This document shows positions 8,291 to 17,690 of a DNA stretch of 64,000 nt, piece after piece. Within the stretch, counting starts at the first letter, position 1. Every line of letters begins with the position of its first letter. Source of the stretch: Granulicatella elegans ATCC 700633 (GTDB lineage: Bacteria > Bacillota > Bacilli > Lactobacillales > Aerococcaceae); contig NZ_KI391971.1 in assembly GCF_000162475.2 (NCBI RefSeq), positions 1,571,609-1,635,608 of the forward strand, read 5' to 3'. The notes beneath the pieces are model-generated. The model was given only the letters and a program-made list of their open reading frames with translations, was not told where the DNA came from and did not search any database. Position numbers and translations under genes: made by a program.

Positions 8291-10774
8291 TTACACAAGA
8301 GCAGGAGTTTTTACAGCTTTTTCTTTTTTCTCTTTCCCTTTAATGGTAATTTTCCCTTTTGTGGCACCAATAGTGACTTGTTGTCCGAAACGAATTTCTC
8401 CACTTAACAATGCTTCACTTAATGGATCTTCAATTTTCTTTTGAATAGCACGGCGAATTGGTCTTGCACCGTATTCTGGATCAAATCCTTCTTCTGCTAG
8501 TACATCTAATACTGCTGAAGTAATTTTCACTGTAATATTCAATTCTTGTAATCTTGAAGTAATTTCTTTTGCCATAATGCCAACAATTTGTCTTAATTCT
8601 TCTTTTTGAAGTTTATGGAAGACAATCGTTTCATCAATACGGTTTAATAATTCTGGTCTAAATGAATTTTTCAATTCTTCACGAATTCGTTTTTCCATCG
8701 CATCATGGTTTTGTTGAACCGTTTTTGCACCAAATCCTACAGATTTTTCTTCACGAAGAGCCACAGCACCAAGGTTTGACGTCATAATAATAACGGTATT
8801 TCTGAAGTCCACTTTTCTTCCTTTTGAATCAGTTAAATGTCCATCATCTAATACTTGTAATAAAATATTAAACACATCTGGATGAGCTTTTTCAATTTCA
8901 TCTAGTAAAATTACGGCATACGGACGTTGACGAATTTTTTCAGTTAATTGACCACCTTCATCAAAACCAACATATCCTGGAGGTGAACCAACTAAGCGGC
9001 TAACGGAATGTTTTTCCATATATTCAGACATATCGATTCTGACTAGCGCGTCTTGTTCCCCAAACATCGCTTCTGCTAAAGTTTTCGCTAATTCTGTTTT
9101 ACCAACACCTGTTGGGCCTAAGAATAAGAATGAACCAATTGGACGACGTGGATCTTTTAATCCACTTCTTGCACGACGAATCGAACGAGCTACAGCACTT
9201 ACAGCTTCAGATTGTCCAATCACACGTTTGTGTAGCACAGATTCTAAGTTGATTAAACGTTCGCTTTCTTTTTTCTCCATTTGTTGAAGAGGAATTCCTG
9301 TCCATTGAGAAACAACTTCTGCAATATCCCCTTCTCCAATCGAAGCAATATAATCTGTTTGTGGTGAAGATTCTAATTTTTCGACTAATTTTTCTAATTT
9401 AGCTCGCTTCGCTAATTCTTTTTTACGGAATTTAGCCGCTTCATCAAAGTTTTGGTGTTGAATCGCTTGGTTTTTCAATTGTTCAAACTGTAAAATTTCT
9501 TCTTCTAATAAGACGATTGGAGAAACTTTTGTTGTAACATCTAAGCGAGCTTTTGCAGCTGTTTCATCCATTAAATCAATCGCTTTATCTGGAAGACGTC
9601 TTGAAGTAATGTAACGGACTGATAATTGTACGGCTGCTTGAATTGCTTCATCTGTGATTTCTACATGATGATGCGCTTCATAATGTTTTCTCAACCCTTT
9701 TAAAATTTGAATACTATCTTCAGCTGTTGGTTCTTCTACATGAATAGATGCAAAACGGCGTTCTAAAGCAGCATCTTTTTCAATGTATTTTTGATACTCA
9801 TCTAAAGTTGTTGCACCAATCACTTGTAATTCACCACGAGCTAAAGCTGGTTTTAAAATATTCGAAGCATCAATCGCTCCTTCTGCTCCACCTGCACCAA
9901 TTAAAGTGTGTAATTCATCGATGAATAAAATCACATCTTGTTGCGTATAAATTTCTTCGATGATTTTTTTCATTCGTTCTTCAAATTCACCACGATATTT
10001 TGTTCCTGCTACTAATGCACCCATATCTAACATCATTAAACGTTTGCTAGCAATTTCTTCAGGAACTTCACCGTTTATCATACGTTGTGCTAATCCTTCT
10101 ACAATAGCAGTTTTACCAACACCAGGTTCACCCACTAAGACTGGATTATTTTTCGTACGACGGCTAATGACTTGAATCATACGACGAACTTCTTCATTTC
10201 TTCCGATTACTGGATCTAACTTCCCTTGTCGAGCTAAGGCTGTTAAATCTCTTGATAAGCTATCTAATGTTGGTGTTTTGTCTTTTGCACTGTTACCTGA
10301 AACTTGCCCTTTTGTTGAACGAGCTTTTGAAGGTTGAATTCCAATTTTTTCATAAATCGTCTTCATTAATTCTTCTAATGAAATATGATTGTCACGCATA
10401 ATTTTTGTCGCTAATACTTCTTCTTGAAGTAAGCCTAATAATAGATGTTCTGTTCCCACTTGAGGAATTTTTAAACGTTTGGCTTCTTCAGTTGCTGCAA
10501 CAACTACTTGTTTAGCTCTAGGTGAATAAGGCATTAAATATGGATCGATTTCTTTACGATTGCTTCCATATCCTGTTAATGCTTCAATTTCTTGGCGAAC
10601 AATCTCTGCCGTTAATCCTCTTTCTCTTAATAAGATTCCAGCAATTCCTTCTTGTTCAATAACTAGACCTAATAACAAGTGTTCTGTACCAACTGCTTGA
10701 TGTCTAAAAGAAATTGCTTCTCTAGCAGCTAATACCATTGCACTACGTGCTTTATCTGTAAACATTTCACTCAT
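8291..10774 (-). CDS. clpC: ClpC, Hsp100 AAA+ unfoldase of the Clp protease
   Basis: At 827 residues it has the full ClpC order: two Clp_N repeats (about 1-150), AAA-1 with Walker A GEPGVGKT near residue 216, a UVR motif near 430-445, AAA-2 with Walker A GPTGVGKT near 555, and a C-terminal ClpB_D2 domain. It unfolds substrates and threads them into ClpP. The start [10 protein letters not shown] follows an AGGGGTGA site, and the gene begins directly after ctsR. mcsA and mcsB, present between these genes in Bacillus, are absent. Regulation is by CtsR through the box upstream of ctsR. Confidence 0.96.
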   Translation of the reverse strand: MSEMFTDKARSAMVLAAREAISFRHQAVGTEHLLLGLVIEQEGIAGILLRERGLTAEIVRQEIEALTGYGSNRKEIDPYLMPYSPRAKQVVVAATEEAKRLKIPQVGTEHLLLGLLQEEVLATKIMRDNHISLEELMKTIYEKIGIQPSKARSTKGQVSGNSAKDKTPTLDSLSRDLTALARQGKLDPVIGRNEEVRRMIQVISRRTKNNPVLVGEPGVGKTAIVEGLAQRMINGEVPEEIASKRLMMLDMGALVAGTKYRGEFEERMKKIIEEIYTQQDVILFIDELHTLIGAGGAEGAIDASNILKPALARGELQVIGATTLDEYQKYIEKDAALERRFASIHVEEPTAEDSIQILKGLRKHYEAHHHVEITDEAIQAAVQLSVRYITSRRLPDKAIDLMDETAAKARLDVTTKVSPIVLLEEEILQFEQLKNQAIQHQNFDEAAKFRKKELAKRAKLEKLVEKLESSPQTDYIASIGEGDIAEVVSQWTGIPLQQMEKKESERLINLESVLHKRVIGQSEAVSAVARSIRRARSGLKDPRRPIGSFLFLGPTGVGKTELAKTLAEAMFGEQDALVRIDMSEYMEKHSVSRLVGSPPGYVGFDEGGQLTEKIRQRPYAVILLDEIEKAHPDVFNILLQVLDDGHLTDSKGRKVDFRNTVIIMTSNLGAVALREEKSVGFGAKTVQQNHDAMEKRIREELKNSFRPELLNRIDETIVFHKLQKEELRQIVGIMAKEITSRLQELNITVKITSAVLDVLAEEGFDPEYGARPIRRAIQKKIEDPLSEALLSGEIRFGQQVTIGATKGKITIKGKEKKEKAVKTPALV

Positions 10775-10785
10775 TCACGTCACCC

Positions 10786-11247
10786 CTACTTATACTTTAA
10801 ACTGGTTAATATATTTTTCATCATATTACTACGAAGTTGATCACTACATTGCTCTGCTTCTGTTAACGATTCTTTTGACATCGCAATATTTAACAATTGT
10901 GCTTCTCTTTTTGAGAGGAGCTCATTATCAAAAAGATTTTGTAAAATATGATTAGCTTGTTTGATGGATAATTCTTCTGGAACAACTTCCAATAAAGCAT
11001 CAATAATATCCATATCATCTACTAAATTCACTTTCATAATACGGATATAACCACCACCACCACGTTTACTTTCAACGACATATCCTTGTTGAACCGTAAA
11101 ACGAGTATTTATAACATAATTAATTTGCGATGGAACACAATTGAAACGATCCGCAATTTCACTACGACGAATCTCAACTTTCTCTTTTGCTACTAAAACA
11201 TTTTTTAAATATTCTTCAATAATATCCGACATATTTGACGGTTGCAT
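10786..11247 (-). CDS. ctsR: CtsR, repressor of class III heat-shock genes
   Basis: This 153-residue CtsR carries an N-terminal winged helix-turn-helix, with the glycine-rich wing KRGGGGYIRI that serves as the thermosensor in characterised homologues, and a C-terminal dimer/tetramer domain. The ATG has an AGGAG site seven bases upstream. It leads the ctsR-clpC operon. Its own promoter contains a perfect CtsR heptad repeat, so it is autoregulated, and clpP has a near-perfect box. As mcsAB are not in the operon, inactivation may depend on intrinsic heat sensing, as known in related bacteria. Confidence 0.96.
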   Translation of the reverse strand: MQPSNMSDIIEEYLKNVLVAKEKVEIRRSEIADRFNCVPSQINYVINTRFTVQQGYVVESKRGGGGYIRIMKVNLVDDMDIIDALLEVVPEELSIKQANHILQNLFDNELLSKREAQLLNIAMSKESLTEAEQCSDQLRSNMMKNILTSLKYK

Positions 11248-11263
11248 ATGGACTCTCCTCCCT

Positions 11264-11312
11264 TTTGACTTTCTTTGACTTTAATTATACAAAATAAATT
11301 TCTCTTTGCCAA
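11264..11312 (-). promoter_or_regulatory. ctsR-clpC promoter with CtsR operator
   Basis: TTGGCA (11307-11312) and TATAAT (11284-11289) are 17 bp apart. The CtsR operator AGTCAAAGAAAGTCAAA (complement of 11264-11280) lies just downstream of the -10 and fits the consensus RGTCAAANANRGTCAAA without mismatch. Confidence 0.9.
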
Positions 11313-11358
11313 TAAAAAGCTCTGGAGAAACAAAGAATTTGTTAAATTTATTTCAAAA

Positions 11359-11392
11359 AAATCCTGCCAGTAATTTCTCACCAACAGGATTT
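11359..11392 (-). terminator. Terminator downstream of the 451-residue gene
   Basis: The arms AAATCCTG/CAGGATTT are followed by seven Us on the minus strand. It isolates the upstream gene from the ctsR promoter. Confidence 0.8.
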
Positions 11393-11431
11393 GCCAAACT
11401 ATTACGATTAAATATGTTTTTTACTAAAACT

Positions 11432-12787
11432 CTAAAAAGGATAATCTCCTTCACTTAAAGCACGAATAATAGAGAGAATCATTTTAGGATTCACTTGTTT
11501 TTTTATTAGATACTTTTCTAAATCTTTCAAAGAAGAATGAGGATTCTTTTCCATAAATTCTATCGCAAATGGCACAGCTCGTTGAAATGCTTCTAGTTCA
11601 ACATCAACAATCTCATCTTTCCTATCGTCTGTAGATACTTTTAAAAATCCTTGAATATCATTCGATAGATTGTAATCGTCAAATTCATCATATTCATCAA
11701 GTTCATCAAATTCATCAAACTCCTCAAAATCTAGAAAAGGGGAATCAGATGTCATCAAATGATATAAATGCTCAAATGAATATGTATCAATAATAGATTC
11801 TTCTGTACCGATATGGAATTCAAGTTTAAAAATACTCATTAACGGATCTAAACTATCTTTCAAAAATGGTGCGAAAATCCCTCTTGTAACCCATCGAACT
11901 GGAATAAATTGTAATTCCATATATAATTCCATCAGTATATGTTGAATATGACGAGGATCCAACTCATCCAGTGGCTCTATCATAATCACTTCTTCATCAG
12001 ACGCAACCACTAAAATATATTGAGGACCTTTTTTCTCTTCTTTTCCATAAAAATGAGTCGGAGAAAACATTAAACGAATTTCAAATGTTACAGGAACTGT
12101 TAATTGAATATTTTTTTTCAATCGAAAAACGGAGAATTCTGGAATATATAGTTTGGGCTTTTCTCCTTTATATCCGATAAACTCTTCATAAGAGATTTCA
12201 TCTTTAACCTGAATCATATCTCCATTTTCACAAATACTTTTCTTTGTCTTTTGATTATAACAAATCTTAGGTAAAGTATTTTTTTCAATTGTTTTTGAGA
12301 TAGAGGCTAATAAAGCAAGGTTTCCTTCTTGAGTTAACCAATTCACCACTTTTTGACATAAAGTTACTTCCGTACCTTTAATATTTCTTGTTAAAAGTTT
12401 TGAATCATTTAAACTCAAAATTAATGGATACAGTTTCTTTTTTTTACGAGTAATCCCAAGCTCTCTTAATTTAGTTTTTTGACTTTCAGGAATGAATTGT
12501 AAAGGAACGAAGATGATTTGAATCCCTTGACGTAACGCTTCAATTTCATCCATATCTTCTTCTGTTTCAGCCATTTCTAAAATATATTCTTCTGCTTTTA
12601 TTCTTTGTTGATATTCACGAATATCTTTATGGAAAAATGCAGCAAACTGCCCTTCCTTATTATGCATTAATTGTACAATAAATTGGACCTTCCCCGACTG
12701 ATTACAGACTGCTGCAGTCATTAATTCATTGTCTATGTCTACTAATGCTTCTTGGACTTGATATAAGCCATTATAAATCTCTTCCAT
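11432..12787 (-). CDS. Uncharacterised 451-residue protein with acidic tract
   Basis: I do not recognise this protein. It is intact and cytoplasmic, with no signal peptide or membrane segment. Its N-terminus (MEEIYNGLYQVQEALVDIDN) is followed by a region rich in charged residues. A very acidic low-complexity stretch near residues 345-370 consists of repeated F-D-E and Y-D-E units. The C-terminus (from about 395) reads like a small helical domain. The ATG has a GGAAGG-like site upstream. It has its own terminator and probably its own promoter, so neighbouring ctsR gives no clue to function. Confidence 0.6.
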   Translation of the reverse strand: MEEIYNGLYQVQEALVDIDNELMTAAVCNQSGKVQFIVQLMHNKEGQFAAFFHKDIREYQQRIKAEEYILEMAETEEDMDEIEALRQGIQIIFVPLQFIPESQKTKLRELGITRKKKKLYPLILSLNDSKLLTRNIKGTEVTLCQKVVNWLTQEGNLALLASISKTIEKNTLPKICYNQKTKKSICENGDMIQVKDEISYEEFIGYKGEKPKLYIPEFSVFRLKKNIQLTVPVTFEIRLMFSPTHFYGKEEKKGPQYILVVASDEEVIMIEPLDELDPRHIQHILMELYMELQFIPVRWVTRGIFAPFLKDSLDPLMSIFKLEFHIGTEESIIDTYSFEHLYHLMTSDSPFLDFEEFDEFDELDEYDEFDDYNLSNDIQGFLKVSTDDRKDEIVDVELEAFQRAVPFAIEFMEKNPHSSLKDLEKYLIKKQVNPKMILSIIRALSEGDYPF

Positions 12788-12904
12788 CCTTCCTCACTCC
12801 ACATTCCTTAATTATCTTTATTTTACTATGGTTTAGCATAAAAGACTATACATTCCGTAAAAATTAAAATCATTGAAAAACTTTTCTTTGATAGAACTAA
12901 AAAG

Positions 12905-12932
12905 AAGTGTATCAGACGAATCCAATACACTT
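12905..12932 (-). terminator. Terminator of the membrane-protein gene
   Basis: The arms AAGTGTAT/ATACACTT are placed a few bases past the stop codon and end in a short U-run. Confidence 0.75.
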
Positions 12933-12937
12933 TTTTT

Positions 12938-14614
12938 CTATTTAATAGATATACTTCTAACTTCTCCACGTGCAGTTACTTGCATTTCTACTTGTTGTTC
13001 TTTTTGTACAAATGGTAAACGATTTTGAATTGTAGCTGGAGCACGATAGACTTTATCATCTACCAATAGGTAGTAAATCGTATTTCCATTGATAACAACA
13101 CCTTGAATATCTTGAACTTTACCTGTCACACTTGTTAAATGATCATCACTATCTGTTCCAACTTCTTCCGTTGGTGCAGATTGTTCATATTTTTGAATTA
13201 AACGACTAACACTTGTTTCTACGTAGACGTTTTGATAATTTTCTACATCTATTAACGCATATTTTTTAATCAGTCCTGAGCTATCTTTTAAGGATAAGAT
13301 ATACATCGGTTTGCCATTTAAACTAATCAGTAGTGGGAAGGTTGCTTTATAACCCGTTTCTTGTACACTACCTTCTGCTGAACTCATTGCTGAGAATTCT
13401 TCTGCTGCTGATACTGGATACATTTTTGCTTCTTTTGTACGTGTATTAACTAACACGAATCCAATATTTGAATTATCTGAAGCTACTGAAGTAATTCCTG
13501 TATATAAGTAAATATCGTCATTCATCGGTAAGTAATTATATCCTTTTGTAGGAACTGTCACTCCTTTTTTAGAGAAAATTGTATTCCAGAATCCTAACTT
13601 ATATTTTCCATTCATTTCTAACTGATGTAAAATTAATTCCGCACTATACACACGGTCTACCCAATGAGGAATTTCTTGTAAATTATAATGTTTACTTTCA
13701 CCTGTTAAAGCGTTCACCGTAATTAAACCATTCACTTCAGGTTCTCTTAAGAAAAAGTTACGACTATACGTTGAAGCAATATAATACGGTGTCCCTTCAT
13801 CATCGACTTCAAAACTTGGACTACCAAATAAAGTAAATGGATGGTGGAAACGTAAGTGACGATGAATATTACGGTTGAAATACTCTGCTTCACTATAACG
13901 AATTGGTTGATCCGGTTTCTTCACTTCTACATCCCCATTAACCATATCTACTTGCATATAATTTGGAATTCCATCTTGATGATTAGAGAACCATTTCCAA
14001 AATCCTGCATATTTTAATGGCGATACACGATACGGATGATTTTGAATATTAATTTGCGTATAATCTTCTGCCACTTCGAATTGAGAAACTAGGTCTGTCA
14101 AAGCCCCAATTCTACGATTACCTAATCTTGAAGCTGTGTCACGATCAATTAATGGAATTTGTGTCACATCTGTCTTAGGAAAATCTGTCGCAAAGTCTGC
14201 ATTTTGAACTTGAATCATTTTAGAATAAGATTCAGCAAAAAATAATGGAGACAAGATAAAATAACTTGCCGCAGCAATAACGATTAAAACTCCAACTATT
14301 GATAATACAATTTTAGAAACTATATGACTTTTAGATTGATTCACTTGCTCCCAAGAAAACTTACTAGTGCTAGTTTTAAAAGCAATACTAGCTCCTGTCA
14401 CCCATTCAATTGCTCCAACTAATACTAAAATCAAGGCTAAAAACACCCAGAAAGCAGGTGAAGCATAATGTATTGGTGGTAAGTTTTTATAATAGTAAAG
14501 TGCAATAATCATTATTGCAATAACATATAAAATTGATTTTGAAAAATTTAATCGAAAACTCTTTCCTTGTTGATTTCTTGCACTTCGATTGGCACTATTG
14601 GTTACATCTTTCAT
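12938..14614 (-). CDS. Uncharacterised membrane protein with large extracellular domain
   Basis: The protein has 558 residues from MKDVTNSANR, chosen because AGGAGG lies seven bases upstream; the frame can begin nine codons earlier. Three hydrophobic segments occur near residues 25-42, 50-70 and 105-128, followed by an about 420-residue hydrophilic domain probably outside the cell. That domain includes RDTASRLGNRRIGALTDL and repeated strand-rich sections such as TPYYIASTYSRNFF, and ends in a beta-rich GKVQDIQGVVINGNTIYYLL region resembling an OB-like fold. I know similar uncharacterised membrane proteins in lactic acid bacteria but no function. It is monocistronic with its own terminator. Confidence 0.6.
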   Translation of the reverse strand: MKDVTNSANRSARNQQGKSFRLNFSKSILYVIAIMIIALYYYKNLPPIHYASPAFWVFLALILVLVGAIEWVTGASIAFKTSTSKFSWEQVNQSKSHIVSKIVLSIVGVLIVIAAASYFILSPLFFAESYSKMIQVQNADFATDFPKTDVTQIPLIDRDTASRLGNRRIGALTDLVSQFEVAEDYTQINIQNHPYRVSPLKYAGFWKWFSNHQDGIPNYMQVDMVNGDVEVKKPDQPIRYSEAEYFNRNIHRHLRFHHPFTLFGSPSFEVDDEGTPYYIASTYSRNFFLREPEVNGLITVNALTGESKHYNLQEIPHWVDRVYSAELILHQLEMNGKYKLGFWNTIFSKKGVTVPTKGYNYLPMNDDIYLYTGITSVASDNSNIGFVLVNTRTKEAKMYPVSAAEEFSAMSSAEGSVQETGYKATFPLLISLNGKPMYILSLKDSSGLIKKYALIDVENYQNVYVETSVSRLIQKYEQSAPTEEVGTDSDDHLTSVTGKVQDIQGVVINGNTIYYLLVDDKVYRAPATIQNRLPFVQKEQQVEMQVTARGEVRSISIK

Positions 14615-14742
14615 TTGTATTCCTCCTTTTATTGTCTTCATTATAGGTTTATCTTATAAAACTGTCCATACAACTTTGGGATGATTTTGTTAACTGGATT
14701 GGATTTGGGTGTAAAATCGGTTGAATGGCAATTTACACATAA

Positions 14743-14784
14743 AAAATACCGCCTCCCAACATGATAATTGGAAAACGGTATTTT
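14743..14784 (+). terminator. Hairpin in front of the decayed toxin copy
   Basis: AAAATACCG (14743-14751) and CGGTATTTT (14776-14784) form a stem with a T-run on both sides. It replaces the leader and start region that the intact toxin copy has. Confidence 0.6.
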
Positions 14785-14787
14785 CTC

Positions 14788-14883
14788 TATGAAGCTTTGA
14801 CATTGGTGTGCTCTTTTGCGACTTTAATAGTTACATTAATGGCACTCATGATCAAACTAATAGAAATCAAGACAAAAAAATAA
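14788..14883 (+). pseudogene. 5'-truncated copy of the holin-like type I toxin
   Basis: The frame encodes YEALTLVCSFATLIVTLMAL and continues to IKTKK, nearly identical to the intact toxin at 15103-15207 from its fourth residue on. The first three codons, the Shine-Dalgarno site and the leader are missing. An in-frame ATG at 14761 exists but lacks a ribosome site. The downstream stem (14879-14920) is also degenerate. It looks like an inactivated tandem duplicate. Confidence 0.7.
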
Positions 14884-15001
14884 CACAGTTCTAACTTTGG
14901 ATAGTTAGCGATGTTATGCGATTATCATACAAAAAATTTACTAAAATGTCAAATAATGTGAAATTTTTCGCTGTTCGCTATTATTTCCATTTCGTTTATG
15001 G

Positions 15002-15007
15002 TACACT
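15002..15007 (+). promoter_or_regulatory. Extended -10 of the toxin mRNA
   Basis: TGGTACACT is an extended -10 about 95 bp upstream of the toxin start. The resulting leader carries a hairpin (GATGCT/AGCATC near 15056-15071) shortly before the AGGAGG site. Confidence 0.45.
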
Positions 15008-15102
15008 CTTGCCGTAGAAAGTTTTAAAGCGGTGGCAATCTCTATAAAGGTAGGTGATGCTTATGAGCATCTATTCAAAATCTATCGAAAGGAGGTTGCA
15101 CT

Positions 15103-15207
15103 TTGTCAGTCTATGAAGCTTTGACATTGGTGTGTTCTTTCGCGACTTTATTAGTTGCATTAGTATCGCTCATTGTCAAACTAGTAGAAATGATAACAAA
15201 AAAATAA
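15103..15207 (+). CDS. Holin-like type I toxin peptide (34 aa, TTG start)
   Basis: The TTG start has AAAGGAGG six bases upstream, a near-ideal site. The product MSVYEALTLVCSFATLLVAL then continues to a KK end: one hydrophobic helix (about residues 5-27) with a short charged tail. This fits the putative holin-like toxin family (Hol_Tox, relatives of TxpA/BsrG). Such peptides damage the membrane when not silenced by antisense RNA. An oppositely oriented promoter and terminator over the 3' end supply the antisense RNA expected for this family. A decayed copy precedes it. Confidence 0.8.
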   Translation: MSVYEALTLVCSFATLLVALVSLIVKLVEMITKK

Positions 15208-15244
15208 CACCGCTCATAACTTTGACTGATTGAGTGGTGTTATT
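15203..15244 (-). terminator. Terminator of the antisense RNA
   Basis: The arms AATAACACCGCTCA/TGAGTGGTGTTATT pair with one wobble. The U-run lies on the minus-strand exit side, overlapping the toxin's lysine codons. Confidence 0.7.
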
Positions 15245-15284
15245 ACATTCTCATTAGCCACCGTCTTTTCAACGGTCTACATTA

Positions 15285-15306
15285 GAGTCGAGTTGGCGCT
15301 CGGCTC
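15285..15306 (+). terminator. Terminator of the toxin mRNA
   Basis: The stem GAGTCGAG/CTCGGCTC is followed by five Ts on the plus strand, about 80 bp past the toxin stop. Confidence 0.8.
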
Positions 15307-15319
15307 TTTTTGTATCTTT

Positions 15320-15347
15320 ATTATACCAAAAACAAAACGGATTGCAA
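15320..15347 (-). promoter_or_regulatory. Promoter of the antisense RNA
   Basis: On the minus strand, TTGCAA (15342-15347) and a perfect TATAAT (15320-15325) are 16 bp apart. They face the toxin gene from behind its terminator. Confidence 0.65.
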
Positions 15348-15422
15348 ATTTTGTCAAATCCAAGTTATTCTATCCTATTGGAGCCACCTGCGACTAACTT
15401 CTCCACCTCATCACACAAAAAT

Positions 15423-15452
15423 AGTCGCCTCATTCCTAAGAAATCGGCGACT
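15423..15452 (-). terminator. Terminator of clpP
   Basis: The stem AGTCGCC/GGCGACT has a 16-base loop and a U-run on the minus strand, 13 bp beyond the clpP stop. Confidence 0.75.
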
Positions 15453-15464
15453 CCATCCTATCTA

Positions 15465-16058
15465 CTATTGTAAATCTTTTGAGTTTGTCATAATCGCATC
15501 AATTAATCCATATTCTAACGCTTCTTGAGCAGTCATATAGTTATCACGATCTGTGTCTTTCTCAATTGTTTTTAATTTTTGACCTGTTTGTTTTGCTAAA
15601 ATCGCATTTAAACGTTCACGTGTTTTTAAAATTTGACGAGCAGCAATTTCGATTTCTGTTGCTTGACCTTGAGCTCCACCTAATGGTTGGTGAATTAAAA
15701 TTTCAGCATTTGGTAACGCGTAACGTTTGCCTTTTGTACCAGCTGTTAATAAGAACGAACCCATCGAAGCTGCTAATCCCATCGCAATAGTTTGCACATC
15801 AGCTTTAATAAAATTCATTGTGTCATAGATTGCTAAACCAGCAGTAACACTTCCCCCTGGAGAGTTAATATACATATAAATATCTTTCTCAGGATCTTGC
15901 GCATCTAAGAATAATAATTGTGCAATAATCGCATTTGCCATATCATCGTGGATTGGTCCACTTACCATAATAATACGATCTTTTAATAATCTTGAATAAA
16001 TATCATATGCACGTTCACCACGTGATGATTGTTCAATAACTGTAGGAATTAAATTCAT
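15465..16058 (-). CDS. clpP: ClpP, proteolytic subunit of the Clp protease
   Basis: This 197-residue serine protease has the catalytic triad in place: Ser98 in AASMGSF, His123 in LIHQPLGG, and Asp172 in the TDRDNYM region. It forms a 14-mer that degrades proteins unfolded by ClpC and other AAA+ partners. The ATG follows GGAGGATT. The gene is separate from ctsR-clpC but linked to it through a CtsR box in its promoter. Length and sequence are normal. Confidence 0.97.
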   Translation of the reverse strand: MNLIPTVIEQSSRGERAYDIYSRLLKDRIIMVSGPIHDDMANAIIAQLLFLDAQDPEKDIYMYINSPGGSVTAGLAIYDTMNFIKADVQTIAMGLAASMGSFLLTAGTKGKRYALPNAEILIHQPLGGAQGQATEIEIAARQILKTRERLNAILAKQTGQKLKTIEKDTDRDNYMTAQEALEYGLIDAIMTNSKDLQ

Positions 16059-16101
16059 GTTGAATCCTCCATCTCTCTTTTATATTTCAATTTTCTCTAT
16101 T

Positions 16102-16131
16102 AGTGTAACGTTTTTGTCAATAAAGGTCAAA
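16102..16131 (-). promoter_or_regulatory. clpP promoter with CtsR operator
   Basis: TTGACC (16125-16130) and TACACT (16102-16107) are 17 bp apart. The heptad pair TTTGACCTTTATTGACA (complement of 16115-16131) overlaps the -35 and differs from the CtsR consensus at two positions. Confidence 0.8.
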
Positions 16132-16139
16132 GATTATGC

Positions 16140-16343
16140 TTAATGAATAAAATCAATAATCTTTTGCCAAATATCCCAAGAAAATACTGAGAACGGATTT
16201 CCACCGCCACCAAGAACACTGTAACCAATCATAAGCCCTACTATAAATAGCAAAAAAGCTAATCCTAAAAATAGAGCGATACGAATGAGAACAATCATGA
16301 CAAAAGGCTTACTATTATAAAAATGTTCTAATCTCTCAAACAT
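16140..16343 (-). CDS. epuA: EpuA-family small membrane protein (annotated as RNA polymerase subunit beta in databases)
   Basis: This 67-residue protein has one long hydrophobic segment (about residues 17-45) ending in GGGGNP and an amphipathic SWDIWQKIIDFI tail. It matches the EpuA family (PF11772), which is often mislabelled as a polymerase beta subunit. The gene starts 14 bp after mbl and is evidently co-transcribed with it, an order also seen in other Lactobacillales. The role is not established; the mbl linkage hints at the cell envelope. Confidence 0.75.
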   Translation of the reverse strand: MFERLEHFYNSKPFVMIVLIRIALFLGLAFLLFIVGLMIGYSVLGGGGNPFSVFSWDIWQKIIDFIH

Positions 16344-16357
16344 GTTCTCACCTCTGA

Positions 16358-17434
16358 TTAATAATGAAGTACATCATCATCAAATACATTCGCAGTAGGA
16401 TTCATGACTACTCGTTTTGAAGAGAATAATCGTTTAAATCCATCAAACAAACCACGTTCTCTCTTAATACGGTCTAGTAAAATACCTGTACCAATGGCTA
16501 CACTTTCTAATGGATTATCTGCTAAAAACACTGGAACTTGTAATCGTTCTGATAACATACGATCAATACCATGAATTAAAGCTCCACCACCGGTTACCAC
16601 AATGCCTCGCTCAATAATATCACCCGCTAGTTCTGGCGGAGTATCTTCTAATACAAGACGAGTTTCTTCGCAAATTGTATCTAAAATTTCTTTTAAGCAA
16701 TGATAAATTTCATTTGTATAAATGGTTACCGTCTTCGGAAGGCCAGTCGTCATATCACGACCTTTTACAATCATATCCGACTGAGTTTCTACTTCGATAG
16801 CTGAACCTAAATCCATCTTAATTGCTTCTGCTGTTCTCTCTCCAATAATTAGTTGATATTTTTCTTTAATATAATCCATAATTTGATGATCCATATCATC
16901 CCCAGCTAACTTAATCGAACGGCTAGATACAGTTGCTCCCATAGAAAGCACTGCAATATCACTAGTTCCACCACCAATATCGACAATCATATTGCCAGAA
17001 GGTGAGAAGATATCTAAGCCAACACCTACAGCAGCCACTTTAGGTTCTTCTTCTAAATAAATTGAATGTCCTCCACACTTAATTGCAGCTTGAATAATTG
17101 CCTTTTGTTCTACAGTTGTAACATTTGTTGGCGTACAAATTAAAATATCCGGTTTTTGGAAAAATGTATTCAAATGTAATTTATGAATAAACATCTCTAA
17201 TAATTGTTCCGTTACGGCAATATCTGCAATAACCCCACCCTTTAGTGGATGAACAATGGAAATATCTCTTGGCGTTCTACCTAACATACGGTAGGCTTTC
17301 TCACCCACTGCAATTACTGTATTTGTTTTATCATCAACAGCAACTAGTGATGGTTCATTTAAGATGATTCCACGGTCTTTTAAATAAATTAAAATATTCG
17401 CAGTCCCTAAATCAATTCCAATATCTCTTGCCAT
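16358..17434 (-). CDS. mbl: MreB-like cell-shape actin (Mbl)
   Basis: This bacterial actin guides side-wall peptidoglycan synthesis at the membrane. It has the MreB signature GIDLGTANILIYLKDRG at the N-terminus, phosphate-2 loop DIGGGTSDIAVLS near residue 160 and the adenosine motif VTGGGALIHGID near 285. It is 358 residues, about 20 longer than typical MreB/Mbl because of a C-terminal tail after KRERGLFDGFKRLF. Calling it Mbl rather than MreB rests on the absence of mreCD next to it and the adjoining epuA. Confidence 0.85.
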   Translation of the reverse strand: MARDIGIDLGTANILIYLKDRGIILNEPSLVAVDDKTNTVIAVGEKAYRMLGRTPRDISIVHPLKGGVIADIAVTEQLLEMFIHKLHLNTFFQKPDILICTPTNVTTVEQKAIIQAAIKCGGHSIYLEEEPKVAAVGVGLDIFSPSGNMIVDIGGGTSDIAVLSMGATVSSRSIKLAGDDMDHQIMDYIKEKYQLIIGERTAEAIKMDLGSAIEVETQSDMIVKGRDMTTGLPKTVTIYTNEIYHCLKEILDTICEETRLVLEDTPPELAGDIIERGIVVTGGGALIHGIDRMLSERLQVPVFLADNPLESVAIGTGILLDRIKRERGLFDGFKRLFSSKRVVMNPTANVFDDDVLHY

Positions 17435-17613
17435 AGGTCTCCCTTTCTTATTCTAGTCATTGTATTTTATATTCTATCTTATCCTCTATGCCTAAATCTG
17501 TCCGTACACATTCATCCATAGTTACTTAGCATTATAGCATACTTTTGATGGATGGACTATTTTTGTGGTGTGAATAGATAAAAATTTGTTTCTGTTTAAA
17601 GTAAAGAACAAAA

Positions 17614-17643
17614 AGGAGAATGTGGTTTAAATTACATTCTCCT
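17614..17643 (-). terminator. Terminator of the hicAB operon
   Basis: The stem AGGAGAATGT/ACATTCTCCT is followed by a U-run on the minus strand, about 50 bp beyond the hicB stop codon. Confidence 0.85.
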
Positions 17644-17690
17644 AAAAATGATTTTATTAAACAGATAATAAAATATTTGCGTTAAAAAGC

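Larger units (their letters stand above)
15199..15313 (-). ncRNA. Predicted antisense antitoxin RNA of the type I locus
   Basis: A minus-strand promoter (TTGCAA, 16 bp, TATAAT) at 15320-15347 would start an RNA near 15313. A stem (15203-15216/15231-15244) followed on the minus strand by seven Us would end it at the toxin stop codon. The about 115-nt RNA is complementary to the 3' untranslated part of the toxin mRNA, the arrangement known for txpA/RatA and bsrG/SR4. The RNA is predicted, not shown. Confidence 0.65.

Noticed and set aside
15310-15528. 72-codon plus-strand frame across the clpP 3' end
   Set aside because: It has no ribosome site, overlaps the antisense promoter and clpP terminator, and looks random in composition.
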